Counted from the stretch's first letter, positions 49,030-58,611 are shown. The stretch is 64,000 nucleotides of DNA from Pseudalkalibacillus sp052246725 (GCA_052246725.1 JBQQCL010000013.1); one strand, 5' to 3'. The notes: generated by a model not told the origin, from the letters alone. Numbers and translations: made by a program.

Positions 49030-51662
49030 AAATCAATAAAGTGAAATTTCTTTCTGGGCCAAACTATTACAGCTATAAACCGACCATTTGGCTTGAGTTG
49101 GATATTGAAGAACTAGAAGACATGCCATCCAATAAAATTCCTGGATTCACAGATACGCTATTGGAAGTCATGCCTACCTTGAATACACATACATGCTCCC
49201 GAGGCTATGAAGGCGGGTTTGTCGAACGCTTACGTGAAGGTACCTGGATGGGACATATCCTTGAGCATATGGCAATCGAGCTGCAATCGCTTGCTGGTAT
49301 TGGAGTGAAAAGAGGAAAAACGATCACGAGTGAGCGGGAAGGCATTTATTATGTGACCTACCGTTACGAGGAAAAAGAGTCAGGCTATTATGCTTTCGAA
49401 GCGGCAATGGATATCGTCAATCATATTCTTGAAAGACAACCTGTTTCCATCGAGCCCTATGTGAAAAAAGTCGAGCAGCTTTATTATGACCATAAGCTGG
49501 GTCCGAGTACAGAGGCGATCTTTAAAGCTGCCTATGAGCGTAAAATTCCGGTCGAACAACTCGCAAATGACAGTATTCTAAGACTCGGTACTGGTCGGAA
49601 ACAAAAACGGATGGAAGCGACAATGTCCAGCCAAGCTTCCTTTCTGGCAGTTGAGTACGCTTGCGATAAAGTGATGACGAAATCGCTCTTAGATGACGTT
49701 TGTATTCCTGTTCCAGAAGGAAGCGTCATCTCATCAGAGTCGGAATTGCTTCAGGAAGCGGCACGCCTCGAATACCCACTCGTCATCAAACCGATCGACG
49801 GCCATCAAGGGCAGGGTGTTTTGACGAATATACGTACAGAAGAAGAGTTGATTGCTGCTTATAACTATCATAAAGATACTGATAGAGTGATCCTTGAGCG
49901 CTATTATACAGGGGACGATTATCGTTTTACAGTGGTTGATGGTCAACTTATCGCAGCAAGTTTACGCCTTCCCCCATATGTCGTTGGTAATGGAAGCGAT
50001 TCAATAAGAACCTTGATTGAAAAAGAAAATGAAAATCCATTACGCGGGGTTGGACATGAAAAACCGATGACGAAAATTCCGATCAATGATTCTGTCGAAA
50101 ATTATCTTCGTCAGGCACAATTGAATCTTGATTCGATTCTCGACAAGGGACGAATTATTAATGTCTTAGGAAATGCCAATCTATCAACAGGTGGTCTGGC
50201 GATTGATATAACGGATAAAGTGCATCGCTCTTACAAGGAGATTGCAGAAAGCTCCGCGCGTGCAATCGGATTGGATATTGCAGGGGTCGATATGATTGTC
50301 CAGGATATAACAGCTGAGTACCGTCCGGGATGTGCTGCAGTTCTCGAGGTTAACGCAGCACCTGGGATCCGGATGCATCATTACCCGAGTTCAGGGACTC
50401 CCAGGGATGTCGGCGGGGCGATTGTCGATTACCTTTTTAAAAGTAGGGAGGAAGCAGTCATCCCTGCCGTTGCTGTAACAGGAACAAATGGGAAGACTAC
50501 AACAGTAAGGCTGATTTCACACTTTCTACAGCAAAAAGGAAAGACGATCGGAATGGCTCATTCGGACGGCGTCTATATTGGCAATCGTTGTATCGATAAA
50601 GGGGATTGCAGCGGTCCAGTCAGTGCCCGAAAAGTTCTTCATCACCCTGAAGTCGATGCGGCCATTCTTGAAACCGCTCGAGGCGGTATGCTTCGTGAAG
50701 GGACAGCCTTCCGTTTTTGCGATGTTGGAATCGTCACGAATGTTTCAGAAGACCACTTAGGATTAGATGGAATCGATACAATCGAAGAGCTTCGGAAGCT
50801 AAAACGATTGATACCAGAAGTCGTCCATCCGGATGGCTATTGCATTTTGAATGCTGACGATAAAGCCGTGGCAGAAATGAAGGATTATACCGGTGGTGCT
50901 GTCGTCTTCACTTCTTTGGATGAAAATAATGCTTATTTACGTAAACACCGTGAAAACAATCAGGAATGCTGGTATGTCCAGGGTGACTGGATATTCCACG
51001 AGAAAGACGGTAAGTCGGAGCGTTTTATGAAGTATGCTGAGATTCCAATTACTTTTAATGGCTACGCCAAGCATAATATAAGCAATCTATTGCAAGCATT
51101 GGCGTCTGCTCATTTACTGGGTGTCTCTCAGGAAATGCTGCGCAAAAAAGCGCTCACCTTCTTCCCGGACTTCCTGCAAAGCCCTGGTCGGTTCAATAAA
51201 ATCGATCAGGATGGAAGGACAATTGTCGTCGATTATGCACATAATACGGCTGGTCTAAAGGCGATCTATAACACGATCAAAGCGATTCCTTATGAACGGC
51301 TGATTACCGCTGTATCAGCACCAGGCGACCGGTTGAATGAGGATATTCGAAATATGGCTGAAATCATCGGGAATGAAACCGATATTGTCGTGATAAAAGA
51401 AGATGGCAACTTGCGAGGTAGAAAACCGAAGGAAGTGGCGGCTATTCTGGATGAAGTGTTAGCGAAACGGCTGCCTTCAAGCCGCAGGATCATTGAGCTT
51501 GATGAAATTCGGGCGTTCCAAAAAGCATGGGAAACCTCAAAGCCGGGGGATCTGCTTTTGTTCCTTTACGATTCATTCAACGCGGTGGAAAGTTTCTTCA
51601 AGGAACATAAACGAAAACGTTCCGAATTCGCTGACAGATACCGAAAAACCTCTTCACTGTAA
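49026..51662 (+). CDS. cphA: Cyanophycin synthetase
   Basis: Non-ribosomal, ATP-dependent polymerase that builds multi-L-arginyl-poly-L-aspartate from Asp and Arg. 878 residues, full length. Three parts are seen: an N-terminal CphA-specific domain (1-160), an ATP-grasp domain (about 215-475; YPLVIKPIDGHQGQGVLTN, AVLEVNAAPGIRMHHYP) and a Mur-ligase domain (about 480-865; VTGTNGKTTTVRLI, ETARGGMLREG, VVDYAHNTAGL). All catalytic hallmarks look intact. Coupled to cphB by ATGA. Cyanophycin genes are known outside cyanobacteria but are unusual in Bacillaceae. Confidence 0.95.
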   Translation: MKINKVKFLSGPNYYSYKPTIWLELDIEELEDMPSNKIPGFTDTLLEVMPTLNTHTCSRGYEGGFVERLREGTWMGHILEHMAIELQSLAGIGVKRGKTITSEREGIYYVTYRYEEKESGYYAFEAAMDIVNHILERQPVSIEPYVKKVEQLYYDHKLGPSTEAIFKAAYERKIPVEQLANDSILRLGTGRKQKRMEATMSSQASFLAVEYACDKVMTKSLLDDVCIPVPEGSVISSESELLQEAARLEYPLVIKPIDGHQGQGVLTNIRTEEELIAAYNYHKDTDRVILERYYTGDDYRFTVVDGQLIAASLRLPPYVVGNGSDSIRTLIEKENENPLRGVGHEKPMTKIPINDSVENYLRQAQLNLDSILDKGRIINVLGNANLSTGGLAIDITDKVHRSYKEIAESSARAIGLDIAGVDMIVQDITAEYRPGCAAVLEVNAAPGIRMHHYPSSGTPRDVGGAIVDYLFKSREEAVIPAVAVTGTNGKTTTVRLISHFLQQKGKTIGMAHSDGVYIGNRCIDKGDCSGPVSARKVLHHPEVDAAILETARGGMLREGTAFRFCDVGIVTNVSEDHLGLDGIDTIEELRKLKRLIPEVVHPDGYCILNADDKAVAEMKDYTGGAVVFTSLDENNAYLRKHRENNQECWYVQGDWIFHEKDGKSERFMKYAEIPITFNGYAKHNISNLLQALASAHLLGVSQEMLRKKALTFFPDFLQSPGRFNKIDQDGRTIVVDYAHNTAGLKAIYNTIKAIPYERLITAVSAPGDRLNEDIRNMAEIIGNETDIVVIKEDGNLRGRKPKEVAAILDEVLAKRLPSSRRIIELDEIRAFQKAWETSKPGDLLLFLYDSFNAVESFFKEHKRKRSEFADRYRKTSSL

Positions 51663-51683
51663 GGATTTAATAAAATCAAACAG

Positions 51684-51769
51684 AAGTCAGGCAAATCTGT
51701 ACAAAAGTTTGCATCCAAAATAAGTTGGTGTAAGCTTGAAAGTATAGATAGGCCTGACTTTTATTTTTT
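51684..51769 (+). terminator. Possible cphBA terminator (long-loop)
   Basis: AAGTCAGGC (51684-51692) pairs with GCCTGACTT (51752-51760), followed by TTATTTTTTG. The 59-nt loop is unusual for a terminator. Confidence 0.45.
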
Positions 51770-51790
51770 GTACATAGGAGGATGATGGAG

Positions 51791-52564
51791 ATGAGCGTAT
51801 TACCCAATTTTCGATTGGATGAAAAGGTTGCAGTTGTAACGGGTGCTGGAAGGGGAATAGGAAAAGCGATTGCGATCGGGTACGCAGAAGCAGGTGCTGA
51901 TGTAGTGCTTCTTTCCCGAACAGAGCAGGATCTTCAAGCTACTGCTGAAGCGATCCGTTCAATAGGACGGGAAGCATATGTGTATCCAACAGATTTGACA
52001 AACATAAATGAAGTAAATGATACGGTGGAAAAAGTGATGGATGAAGTCGGGAAGGTTGATATCCTCGTTAATAATGCGGGAATGAACATACGTACCCCAG
52101 CCTTAGAGGTAACAGAAGATGAGTGGCAGACGATCATGGATACAAATTTGCGTTCAGCATTCCAGCTTTCCCAAAAGTTTGCTCATCATATGAAAAATAA
52201 CGGCACTGGAAGAATCATCAACATTTCTTCTGTTGCAGGAACGACCGCACTTCGCACAGGGGTGGTCTATGCTGCAACGAAAGCGGCGATGATCCAAATG
52301 ACTAAAAATCTAGCATTGGAATGGGGAGAGCACGGTATACAGGTCAACTCGATCGGACCCTGGTATTTCAAAACCCCACTTACTGAAAAGCTCCTTCAGG
52401 ACGAGGAATACTTAAACAGCATTTTGTCCCGCACGCCATTGAAGCGTGTCGGTGAGCTGCCGGAATTGGTTGGACCAGCGGTATTTCTAGCTTCAGACGC
52501 AGCCTCATATGTAACAGGACAAACCCTATTTGTCGATGGCGGGATGACAATCTATGGATTTTGA
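51791..52564 (+). CDS. Short-chain dehydrogenase/reductase
   Basis: 257 residues from the third ATG at 51791, which has AGGAGG 9 nt upstream. Classical SDR: TGAGRGIGKAIA NAD(P)-binding loop near residue 17, NNAG segment (ILVNNAGMNIR), catalytic Ser in INISSVAGTT and YAATKAAM with catalytic Tyr and Lys. The C terminus (TGQTLFVDGGMTIYGF) is typical. Closest in style to gluconate 5-dehydrogenase or 3-oxoacyl reductase-like SDRs; the substrate is unknown. Single gene. Confidence 0.85.
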   Translation: MSVLPNFRLDEKVAVVTGAGRGIGKAIAIGYAEAGADVVLLSRTEQDLQATAEAIRSIGREAYVYPTDLTNINEVNDTVEKVMDEVGKVDILVNNAGMNIRTPALEVTEDEWQTIMDTNLRSAFQLSQKFAHHMKNNGTGRIINISSVAGTTALRTGVVYAATKAAMIQMTKNLALEWGEHGIQVNSIGPWYFKTPLTEKLLQDEEYLNSILSRTPLKRVGELPELVGPAVFLASDAASYVTGQTLFVDGGMTIYGF

Positions 52565-52615
52565 GAAAGTTCATTTTCATTTGGAAAGCTTGGTTAGCCA
52601 AGCTTTTTCCCTTAA

Positions 52616-52760
52616 CCAGAAATTAGAGGACACCAGAGACGTTATTTACCGAAAAACACGATTAAACACATGAATTTTAGCTGAGTAGCGGAACAGTTGT
52701 CCTCTAATATTCGAGAACACTACATTTTGTCACAGATAACGGAAGATGTCTTCTAATTTT
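52616..52760. repeat. Diverged relative of the 137-bp repeat
   Basis: TTAGAGGACACCAGAGACGTTATTTACCG and a later GTCCTCTAAT follow the same scheme as 39224-39360 with AGAGGAC in place of ACGGAC. Non-coding. Confidence 0.55.
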
Positions 52761-52799
52761 CCGCTGAGGGGCGAGACATCCTCAGCGAGATTATCGCAG

Positions 52800-52842
52800 T
52801 AAAAAATATAAAAGAGGCTGTCCAAAAAATCTGGTCAGCCTC
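52800..52842 (-). terminator. Terminator of the DUF3905-type gene
   Basis: Stem GAGGCTGACC/GGACAGCCTC on the minus strand, then TTTTATATTTTTT. Confidence 0.82.
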
Positions 52843-52853
52843 TCTGACTCAAT

Positions 52854-53195
52854 TCAGTCCCTTGCATAGCTTACATCTTTTGTCGGATGCATGAAAGGAC
52901 TTCCTTTGGGTATACGGTTTTCCTCAGCTAGTTCCCTGTTTTCAGTTGAATTCCAACCGATGTCATTATACGGATGAATCCATTCATCACCGGACATGAT
53001 TTCAGGATCGGTTTCATCACTCCAGTTTTCAAGCGGAGAGTTTTCCGATTCGTAATGACTGTCCCCAATCGTCACTCCGTAATAGTTGACAAAAGGTTTC
53101 CGTTTATCTTTATCAACATTTTCAAAAACAGGCGCGTTAGCTTGATGAGGCAACGTTCCGTCAATTGATGGATTTCTATCCTTTCCATTACCCAT
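52854..53195 (-). CDS. DUF3905-type protein
   Basis: 113 residues from ATG 53195 (GGAGGTGA 5 nt upstream). Polar and acidic, without membrane segments; the motif MSGDEWIHPYNDIGWNSTENRE fits a small Bacillus family that I believe is DUF3905. No known activity. It lies 68 bp after the germinant receptor operon in the same direction, which hints at forespore expression. Confidence 0.65.
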   Translation of the reverse strand: MGNGKDRNPSIDGTLPHQANAPVFENVDKDKRKPFVNYYGVTIGDSHYESENSPLENWSDETDPEIMSGDEWIHPYNDIGWNSTENRELAEENRIPKGSPFMHPTKDVSYARD

Positions 53196-53263
53196 TCGGC
53201 TCACCTCCAAAAAGAGGATACCCTTATTGTTGACTAACAGATGTGCTTTTATGTCAATACACC

Positions 53264-54340
53264 TCAACGCATGACCCCAGACTGAAGGATATTGGTTTTG
53301 AAGTTCACCTTTACATTAAGATCTGGGTAAATCTCATCCCACTGCTTTTCGTTCCAATTACGGTAGTGTGCATTTGCACTTTTCCCGATGCCTAATGGAT
53401 CCAAGTTTTGTTCTTGCAAAGACTTGATTAGATTCTCAGCTTTGTTTTTTAATTCTTTGTTGACTGACTTCTCAATGACTTTCACCTTTTTTTCAATTCC
53501 TTTAATATCACCTGAGTGTTCATTTATTAGTGCGTTCAATTTGATAGTATACGTAACTTGTGGTGAATCCACATCTCCCTTGAATTCGATTTTGGGTTCA
53601 GCATCGATATGCCCTAACGAAACTTCTCCATTCAGTTCTTTTACTTTTGCGATCAAGCTGCCACTATTGAAACCGTTATGAAGAAGGGTGAACATGTATA
53701 GATCGGAGGCAGGTAATTCCCCTACCATCTTTCCTTTCTTGAACAGACTGACCCCTTTCAAATAGACTTTCTTGTCTTTTATCCCTAATAAAGGTAAAAA
53801 TGGGTCTTTACCTTCTGTAAAAAAAGATCTGAAAAAAAGGTGCATGTTCGTACGGGGAAACGTTTCTTGTTGTGAATTCTGTTCGATCAGTCTTGTCAAG
53901 GCTATCCCTAGATCCTGGTTAGGGAGTCTATGTTCCATTATGAAATCATGGACATTACCATCATAAACCGCCAGCTTTAAATTGGCACTGACACTCGGGT
54001 CTCTCCGAAATTCATCACCGGTTTTAATGACACCTCCTTGTGCAAACTCCTTTCCGAACAAAACAATCTCAATCTTTCCGTTGGCGAGAGGGCGTTGTGC
54101 TTGTAAATTTAATTTTTGTCTGATATCTTGGTTGATTTCACCGACAGCAGTAAAGTAATCATTGTTAACCGATCCATCAGGCTGGTATTGTGGGACAGCA
54201 GCTGTCCCTTGTGTTTGCCCATCGACCCTTTCGAAACCGACCAGTGTGACCAGGTTGATATCATCAAGTATTTCCTTTTCAGTCGTACAGCCTGTTAGAA
54301 GTAAGCTGATAATCATGATCAACGATATAAACTGTTTCAT
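53264..54340 (-). CDS. Germinant receptor C subunit, Ger(x)C lipoprotein
   Basis: 358 residues. Lipoprotein signal with LLLTGCTTEKE, so it is anchored on the outer face of the spore inner membrane. The Ger(x)C family pattern is present: NLVTLVGFERVDGQ, FGKEFAQGGV, NQDLGIALTRLIEQN, and a C-terminal domain ending RNWNEKQWDEIYPDLNVKV. With the A and B subunits it forms a GerA-type nutrient receptor. It overlaps the B gene by 4 nt. Confidence 0.92.
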   Translation of the reverse strand: MKQFISLIMIISLLLTGCTTEKEILDDINLVTLVGFERVDGQTQGTAAVPQYQPDGSVNNDYFTAVGEINQDIRQKLNLQAQRPLANGKIEIVLFGKEFAQGGVIKTGDEFRRDPSVSANLKLAVYDGNVHDFIMEHRLPNQDLGIALTRLIEQNSQQETFPRTNMHLFFRSFFTEGKDPFLPLLGIKDKKVYLKGVSLFKKGKMVGELPASDLYMFTLLHNGFNSGSLIAKVKELNGEVSLGHIDAEPKIEFKGDVDSPQVTYTIKLNALINEHSGDIKGIEKKVKVIEKSVNKELKNKAENLIKSLQEQNLDPLGIGKSANAHYRNWNEKQWDEIYPDLNVKVNFKTNILQSGVMR

Positions 54341-55431
54341 CGTTCGTGCCTCCTTCGTGATTGGAGATGAAAGACGATGAATAGGAACGGGATATAGAAA
54401 TAAATCAAATAAAATCCTAATCGGGATATAGCAGTAATAAACATATCTGTCGTTTCACGATCAGATATCAAAAGCTGAAGAATATAAACGATAAGGAGCA
54501 TGACTATCAATGAACTCCTTTGCCTTATACTGAATGTCCTTTTAAGGGTACGGCCTGCACACCATAGACTTATGCAGATGTTCGGAAATGTGATTAATGC
54601 CCATATCGTGATGGCGATATATTCAAACCGTTCGACAAATGGAAATTCGACAATCTTGAACATGCTTAACGTAGCCCAGATCGTCCTTCCAAGCTGTTCT
54701 TGGCTATAAAAAGAGAACGATACCACTGCTACGATGACATAGATGAAGGTTGAAAAAAGGATGCCGTAATGGCCCCATTTTTGTGATTTCTCAGCTTTTT
54801 TTAGAAAAGGATACAGGATCAGGATCACTTCAAACCCAATATACTCCAGGGTTGCAACCTTGGAAGATAATAAGATATCTTTGATGGAATGATTGAAAAC
54901 CGGTTGAAGATAGTCCCAATCACTATATTGCAATGGAAAATATAAAAAGAAGATAAGGACTATTGGGAGTGTGACACCGAAAAATGCGATTCCCGCGACG
55001 ATCCTGAAACCTGCTGATACTGTATAATAAATAAGAAATATGTAGACCAAAAGGAAGAAAGGCAGGTTCATATCAGGGAACATCCAGACTTGAACAACTT
55101 CGAGATAACTGCGCATGACAGTGACGCCCATCAACAAGAAATAAATCGCAAATAGGAAACTGAAAAATTTACCCAAACGTTCCCCGTACGCACGTGCATG
55201 GATTGCAATTATATCGCCCTTTTCCTTATTTAACATTGTATACATCATCCACAGAATCAGATGGATAGAAAGACCTGTAATGATGATGGAAATCCAGGAA
55301 TCATATTCGGCGTCCATGGCTATATACCGTTCGTACCCTAGAATGCCAATACCGATTTGCATCGTATGAATCAAGAAAAAAGCCATGCTTGCCGAGACTT
55401 TGTATCGTTCTTTTATAGTAGAGCTCATCAA
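54337..55431 (-). CDS. Germinant receptor B subunit (GerAB-type permease)
   Basis: 364 residues, about ten helices, of the spore germination branch of the APC amino acid permease superfamily. It binds the germinant. Opening KVSASMAFFLIHTMQIGIGIL, RAYGERLGKFFSFLF and YIGFEVILILYPFLKKAEKS are characteristic. Second gene of the A-B-C operon; 20 bp from the A gene, 4-nt overlap with C. The specific nutrient cannot be read from the sequence. Confidence 0.93.
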   Translation of the reverse strand: MMSSTIKERYKVSASMAFFLIHTMQIGIGILGYERYIAMDAEYDSWISIIITGLSIHLILWMMYTMLNKEKGDIIAIHARAYGERLGKFFSFLFAIYFLLMGVTVMRSYLEVVQVWMFPDMNLPFFLLVYIFLIYYTVSAGFRIVAGIAFFGVTLPIVLIFFLYFPLQYSDWDYLQPVFNHSIKDILLSSKVATLEYIGFEVILILYPFLKKAEKSQKWGHYGILFSTFIYVIVAVVSFSFYSQEQLGRTIWATLSMFKIVEFPFVERFEYIAITIWALITFPNICISLWCAGRTLKRTFSIRQRSSLIVMLLIVYILQLLISDRETTDMFITAISRLGFYLIYFYIPFLFIVFHLQSRRRHER

Positions 55432-55451
55432 AGATCTTCCTCCTTTCTGTC

Positions 55452-56972
55452 CTATTCGTCTATATCCTTTTTTTTCTTTGCCTTTTGTTTTTTGAAGCGC
55501 TTTGTGTCTTCAGTTTGTAAATTGATCGGTCGTAAGGATTGTGCAGAGAACGGAAGGCGTACAATCGTATCTTTCAAATCTTGGATTCTTGGTGGGTATA
55601 GAGGTTCCATATAAGGCCGTCCAAGAGATTCAAGGCGTAGTAGATGCACAAGCAAGAAACAGAAACAAATCATGATTCCTAATAATCCCCAAAATTGTGC
55701 AAAAAACAAAAAAGGGAATCGGATCAATCTGATGGTGTTACCCATTTTATAAACTGGCGTCGTAAAAGAAGCTAATGCGGCAAGAGCGACAATGATGAGG
55801 AGGACATTACTCGTTAGTCCAGCTTCAACTGAGGCTGTTCCAATGACGATCCCCCCTACGATACCGATTGTCTGCCCAACTTTTGTCGGTAGCCGGGCTC
55901 CAGCCTCACGCAATAATTCAATTGCGAGTTCGAGTATGATTGCTTCTAATATAGGTGGAAACGGGATATTACTCCGTGAAGTAATCAGTATTCCCAACAA
56001 GTCTTTAGGTATCAATTCATAATGATAAGTCAATACCGCGACATAGAGCGGTGTAGCGAAAACAGAGAACATGACTGAAAACATCCTGATGACCCGGAAG
56101 GTGGTCGCTACGTGCCAGTTCAAAAAATAATCTTCAAACGATGAAAAAAACTCGATCAGTGTTGTCGGACCGATCAAAGCATGGGGAGAACCTTCCGTAA
56201 GTACTGCGATTTTGCCTTCTGCCAATGCTGCTGAAACACGATCGGGTCTCTCGGAGTCGATCAACTGAGGGAAGGGTGAATTTTGATTGTCTGCTATCAG
56301 TTGTGTGATGAAAGAACTGTCCAAAATCTGATCAAACTCGATCTCCTTGATTCGTTGTAATACAGTATTGATATTCTCCTCATTAGCAATGCCTTTTATA
56401 TAAATTACACTCACTAATGTTTTCGAAGTCGTTCCTATTCTCATTTCATCAACAGTCAGGTGTAATGTGGGTAATCTTTTTCGGATCAGATGTAAATTTG
56501 TGTCGAGTGATTCGACAAATGCTTCTTTAGGTCCTAGAACGCTGAATTCAATTTCAGGTGCCGCAACTTCTCTAGTCGATACAGAAAGAGCCTTTACCAA
56601 TAAACATTCATCAGAGTTACGATCAAATTGAAGAATGATATAACCAGCAAGGAGTTTTTCCTTTATTTCGGGTACCTTATCCGATTGAAGGATGTTATCA
56701 ATTGGAATATCCCTTTTTAAATCTTCTAAATTCCGTTGTTTTTCATGTTGGATATAAGGAAGAATATCACGGTGTAGTGTGTCCATATCAATCAATGTCT
56801 TTATATAAGAAATATGGATTGTGCTGTTTTCATTCTTTAATTCAAATCGTTCGAAATCCTTGGAATTAGAAGCAAGTTCATAGAGATCAGAAAGGGTATG
56901 AGGTTCATTGCCGTCTTTTTCATTTTGTTTTTGGGAAGAGTCCGTCCACTTTTGAAGCAGTTTCTTTATCAT
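55452..56972 (-). CDS. Germinant receptor A subunit (GerAA-type)
   Basis: 506 residues from ATG 56972 (GGAAAGGA upstream; the frame extends to 57020 without a site). Large soluble N-terminal domain (1-280), then about five helices (from YFLNWHVATTFRVIRMF). Family motifs: SSFITQLIADNQNSPFPQL, ERPDRVSAALAEGKIAVLTEGSPHA in the middle and the PPILEAIILELAIELLREAG segment. It forms the ion-channel-like core of GerA receptors. First gene of the operon; expected to be sigma-G dependent. Confidence 0.93.
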   Translation of the reverse strand: MIKKLLQKWTDSSQKQNEKDGNEPHTLSDLYELASNSKDFERFELKNENSTIHISYIKTLIDMDTLHRDILPYIQHEKQRNLEDLKRDIPIDNILQSDKVPEIKEKLLAGYIILQFDRNSDECLLVKALSVSTREVAAPEIEFSVLGPKEAFVESLDTNLHLIRKRLPTLHLTVDEMRIGTTSKTLVSVIYIKGIANEENINTVLQRIKEIEFDQILDSSFITQLIADNQNSPFPQLIDSERPDRVSAALAEGKIAVLTEGSPHALIGPTTLIEFFSSFEDYFLNWHVATTFRVIRMFSVMFSVFATPLYVAVLTYHYELIPKDLLGILITSRSNIPFPPILEAIILELAIELLREAGARLPTKVGQTIGIVGGIVIGTASVEAGLTSNVLLIIVALAALASFTTPVYKMGNTIRLIRFPFLFFAQFWGLLGIMICFCFLLVHLLRLESLGRPYMEPLYPPRIQDLKDTIVRLPFSAQSLRPINLQTEDTKRFKKQKAKKKKDIDE

Positions 56973-57071
56973 CCGAAAATTCCTTTCCGAACCTAAGTTA
57001 TCACTCCTTACGCTTTCCAATTGTTAGTACAAGTATGCGATACTGGAATAAACTCTTAACAGTTTTCAGGC

Positions 57072-57128
57072 ATAAAAAGAAGGGGCTGTCCCAAAAGTGT
57101 CTGACACTTTTCTTTAGGACAGTCCCTT
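57072..57128 (-). terminator. MCP gene terminator
   Basis: Minus-strand stem GGGACTGTCC/GGACAGCCCC with an inner AAAGTGTC hairpin, then TTCTTTTT. Its inner part repeats the CCCAAAAGTG block of the terminator at 36519. Confidence 0.85.
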
Positions 57129-57144
57129 TCTAGAAAGGTCCTTT

Positions 57145-58473
57145 TTAATTAAACTTGAAGGATTTGATGGATTTCAATAAAGCTTGTGCTGTTGTCGTCA
57201 AAGAGTCTGCCTGGTTATTGACTTCTACCATTGTGGCAAGCTGACCATCTGTAGTGGCAGATACCTGTTGCGTACGTTCTGCTGATTCGCGTGCGATACG
57301 TGCCGTTTCCGTTGTAGAGGTGTGGACTTGCTCAGAGCTCGCAGAAATTTCTTCTACGGAAGCGGAAACGTCCTGGATTTGTCCGGCAACCTCTTCTATG
57401 ATCGTTGCAATTATTTCAAAGGATTGTTCAGCGTCTCCGATCACCACTGTTCCAGTTTCGACTTCTTTTTTACCGCTGTTCATTACCGAAACGGTTTGTT
57501 GGGTATGTGTCTGGATGCGTTTGACAAGTTCAGAGATTTGTGAAGCGGATTGCTCGGATTGTTCAGCAAGCTTTTGGACCTCTTTCGCTACGACGGCAAA
57601 TCCTTTTCCGTGTTCACCTGCACGTGCGGCTTCTATCGCTGCATTCAGTGCCAGCAGGTTCGTCTGATTAGCAATCTCGGTTATGACATTGACAATCTGA
57701 TTGATTTCTTTTGATTGTATGCTGAGTTGTTGGATTTCTTCTGCTACATTGTCGGTGACTGAGTCGATCGCATCCATCTGCTGCCTTACTTTTACGATGA
57801 ATGTCTTACCAGAGTCGACTTCAACTGTCGCTTTGTTGGACATTTCAGCAACCATTGAGGCGGATTCAGCAATCCGTTGTATTCCAGCGGTCATTTCATC
57901 CATGATCTGGGCTGTTTGTTCTGCTTCGCTCAACTGTGTGCCAGCCCCTGTTGCCACTTCTCGCAGCATCGTATTGATTTCCTGTGTGGAAGCACTTGTG
58001 AGCTGAACCTGATTGATGAATTGTTTTGATGTTTCCGCAACCTGATCACTATTGACCCGTACATCTTCAATAAGTGCCCGTAAGTTCCTGGTCATCTGAT
58101 TGAATGCATTGGCAAGTTGTCCGAATTCATCCTTAGTTTGAAGATCAAGCTTCGTCCTTAAGTCGCCACTTGCAACTTTTTTCATGGTACGAACCGTTTC
58201 ATATAAAGGATTCAAAATCAGGAATCGGACGGCAAGCATGATCAGGAATGAAGTAACAATAAGGCTGACAATCGTATTGATTACAAAAGCGACACTTGTA
58301 GAAAGATCATCAACCAGGCCTGAAATCAAGCCGTTGAGGACTGTAGATATAGGGATGCTGATGATCAAGCTGACGAGCAATACCAAAAATAGTTTAACGC
58401 CAACACTCTTCAACGACCGTAGAGAGTTGAAGGATGCATCCTTGTTCGTTATGGCTGAGCTTTTCGTGGACAT
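57145..58473 (-). CDS. Methyl-accepting chemotaxis-type protein without large sensor domain
   Basis: 442 residues from ATG 58473 (GGAGG 10 nt upstream). Two adjacent membrane helices (about 27-48 and 60-85) with only about 12 residues outside, then HAMP (about 85-140) and the coiled-coil signalling domain. The hairpin tip is highly conserved: EIANQTNLLALNAAIEAARA and GKGFAVVAKEVQKLAEQSEQ. It signals to CheA/CheW. Lacking an outer ligand domain, it may sense membrane state or act with a partner. Confidence 0.9.
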   Translation of the reverse strand: MSTKSSAITNKDASFNSLRSLKSVGVKLFLVLLVSLIISIPISTVLNGLISGLVDDLSTSVAFVINTIVSLIVTSFLIMLAVRFLILNPLYETVRTMKKVASGDLRTKLDLQTKDEFGQLANAFNQMTRNLRALIEDVRVNSDQVAETSKQFINQVQLTSASTQEINTMLREVATGAGTQLSEAEQTAQIMDEMTAGIQRIAESASMVAEMSNKATVEVDSGKTFIVKVRQQMDAIDSVTDNVAEEIQQLSIQSKEINQIVNVITEIANQTNLLALNAAIEAARAGEHGKGFAVVAKEVQKLAEQSEQSASQISELVKRIQTHTQQTVSVMNSGKKEVETGTVVIGDAEQSFEIIATIIEEVAGQIQDVSASVEEISASSEQVHTSTTETARIARESAERTQQVSATTDGQLATMVEVNNQADSLTTTAQALLKSIKSFKFN

Positions 58474-58585
58474 TATATATGTTCCTCCATTCATATAGAT
58501 AAGCCAAGTAATCTATATCTTATATCGGTAATTATCGGAAAACTTTGACTGTAAGCGCCATGTTTCCAAACAATTTATTTGAGAT

Positions 58586-58611
58586 TGAAACTTTTTCAGG
58601 TAGAAATCGAC
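58586..58611 (+). promoter_or_regulatory. Sigma-X-type ECF promoter of sigX
   Basis: TGAAAC, 16 nt, CGAC. This matches the ECF promoter pattern with the CGAC -10 preferred by sigma-X, 28 bp before sigX. Autoregulation is expected. Confidence 0.75.

Noticed and set aside
57021..57060. Sigma-G promoter before the germinant receptor A gene
   Set aside because: A CATACTT-like -10 is present on the minus strand, but no acceptable -35 was found at the right spacing, so it was not annotated.
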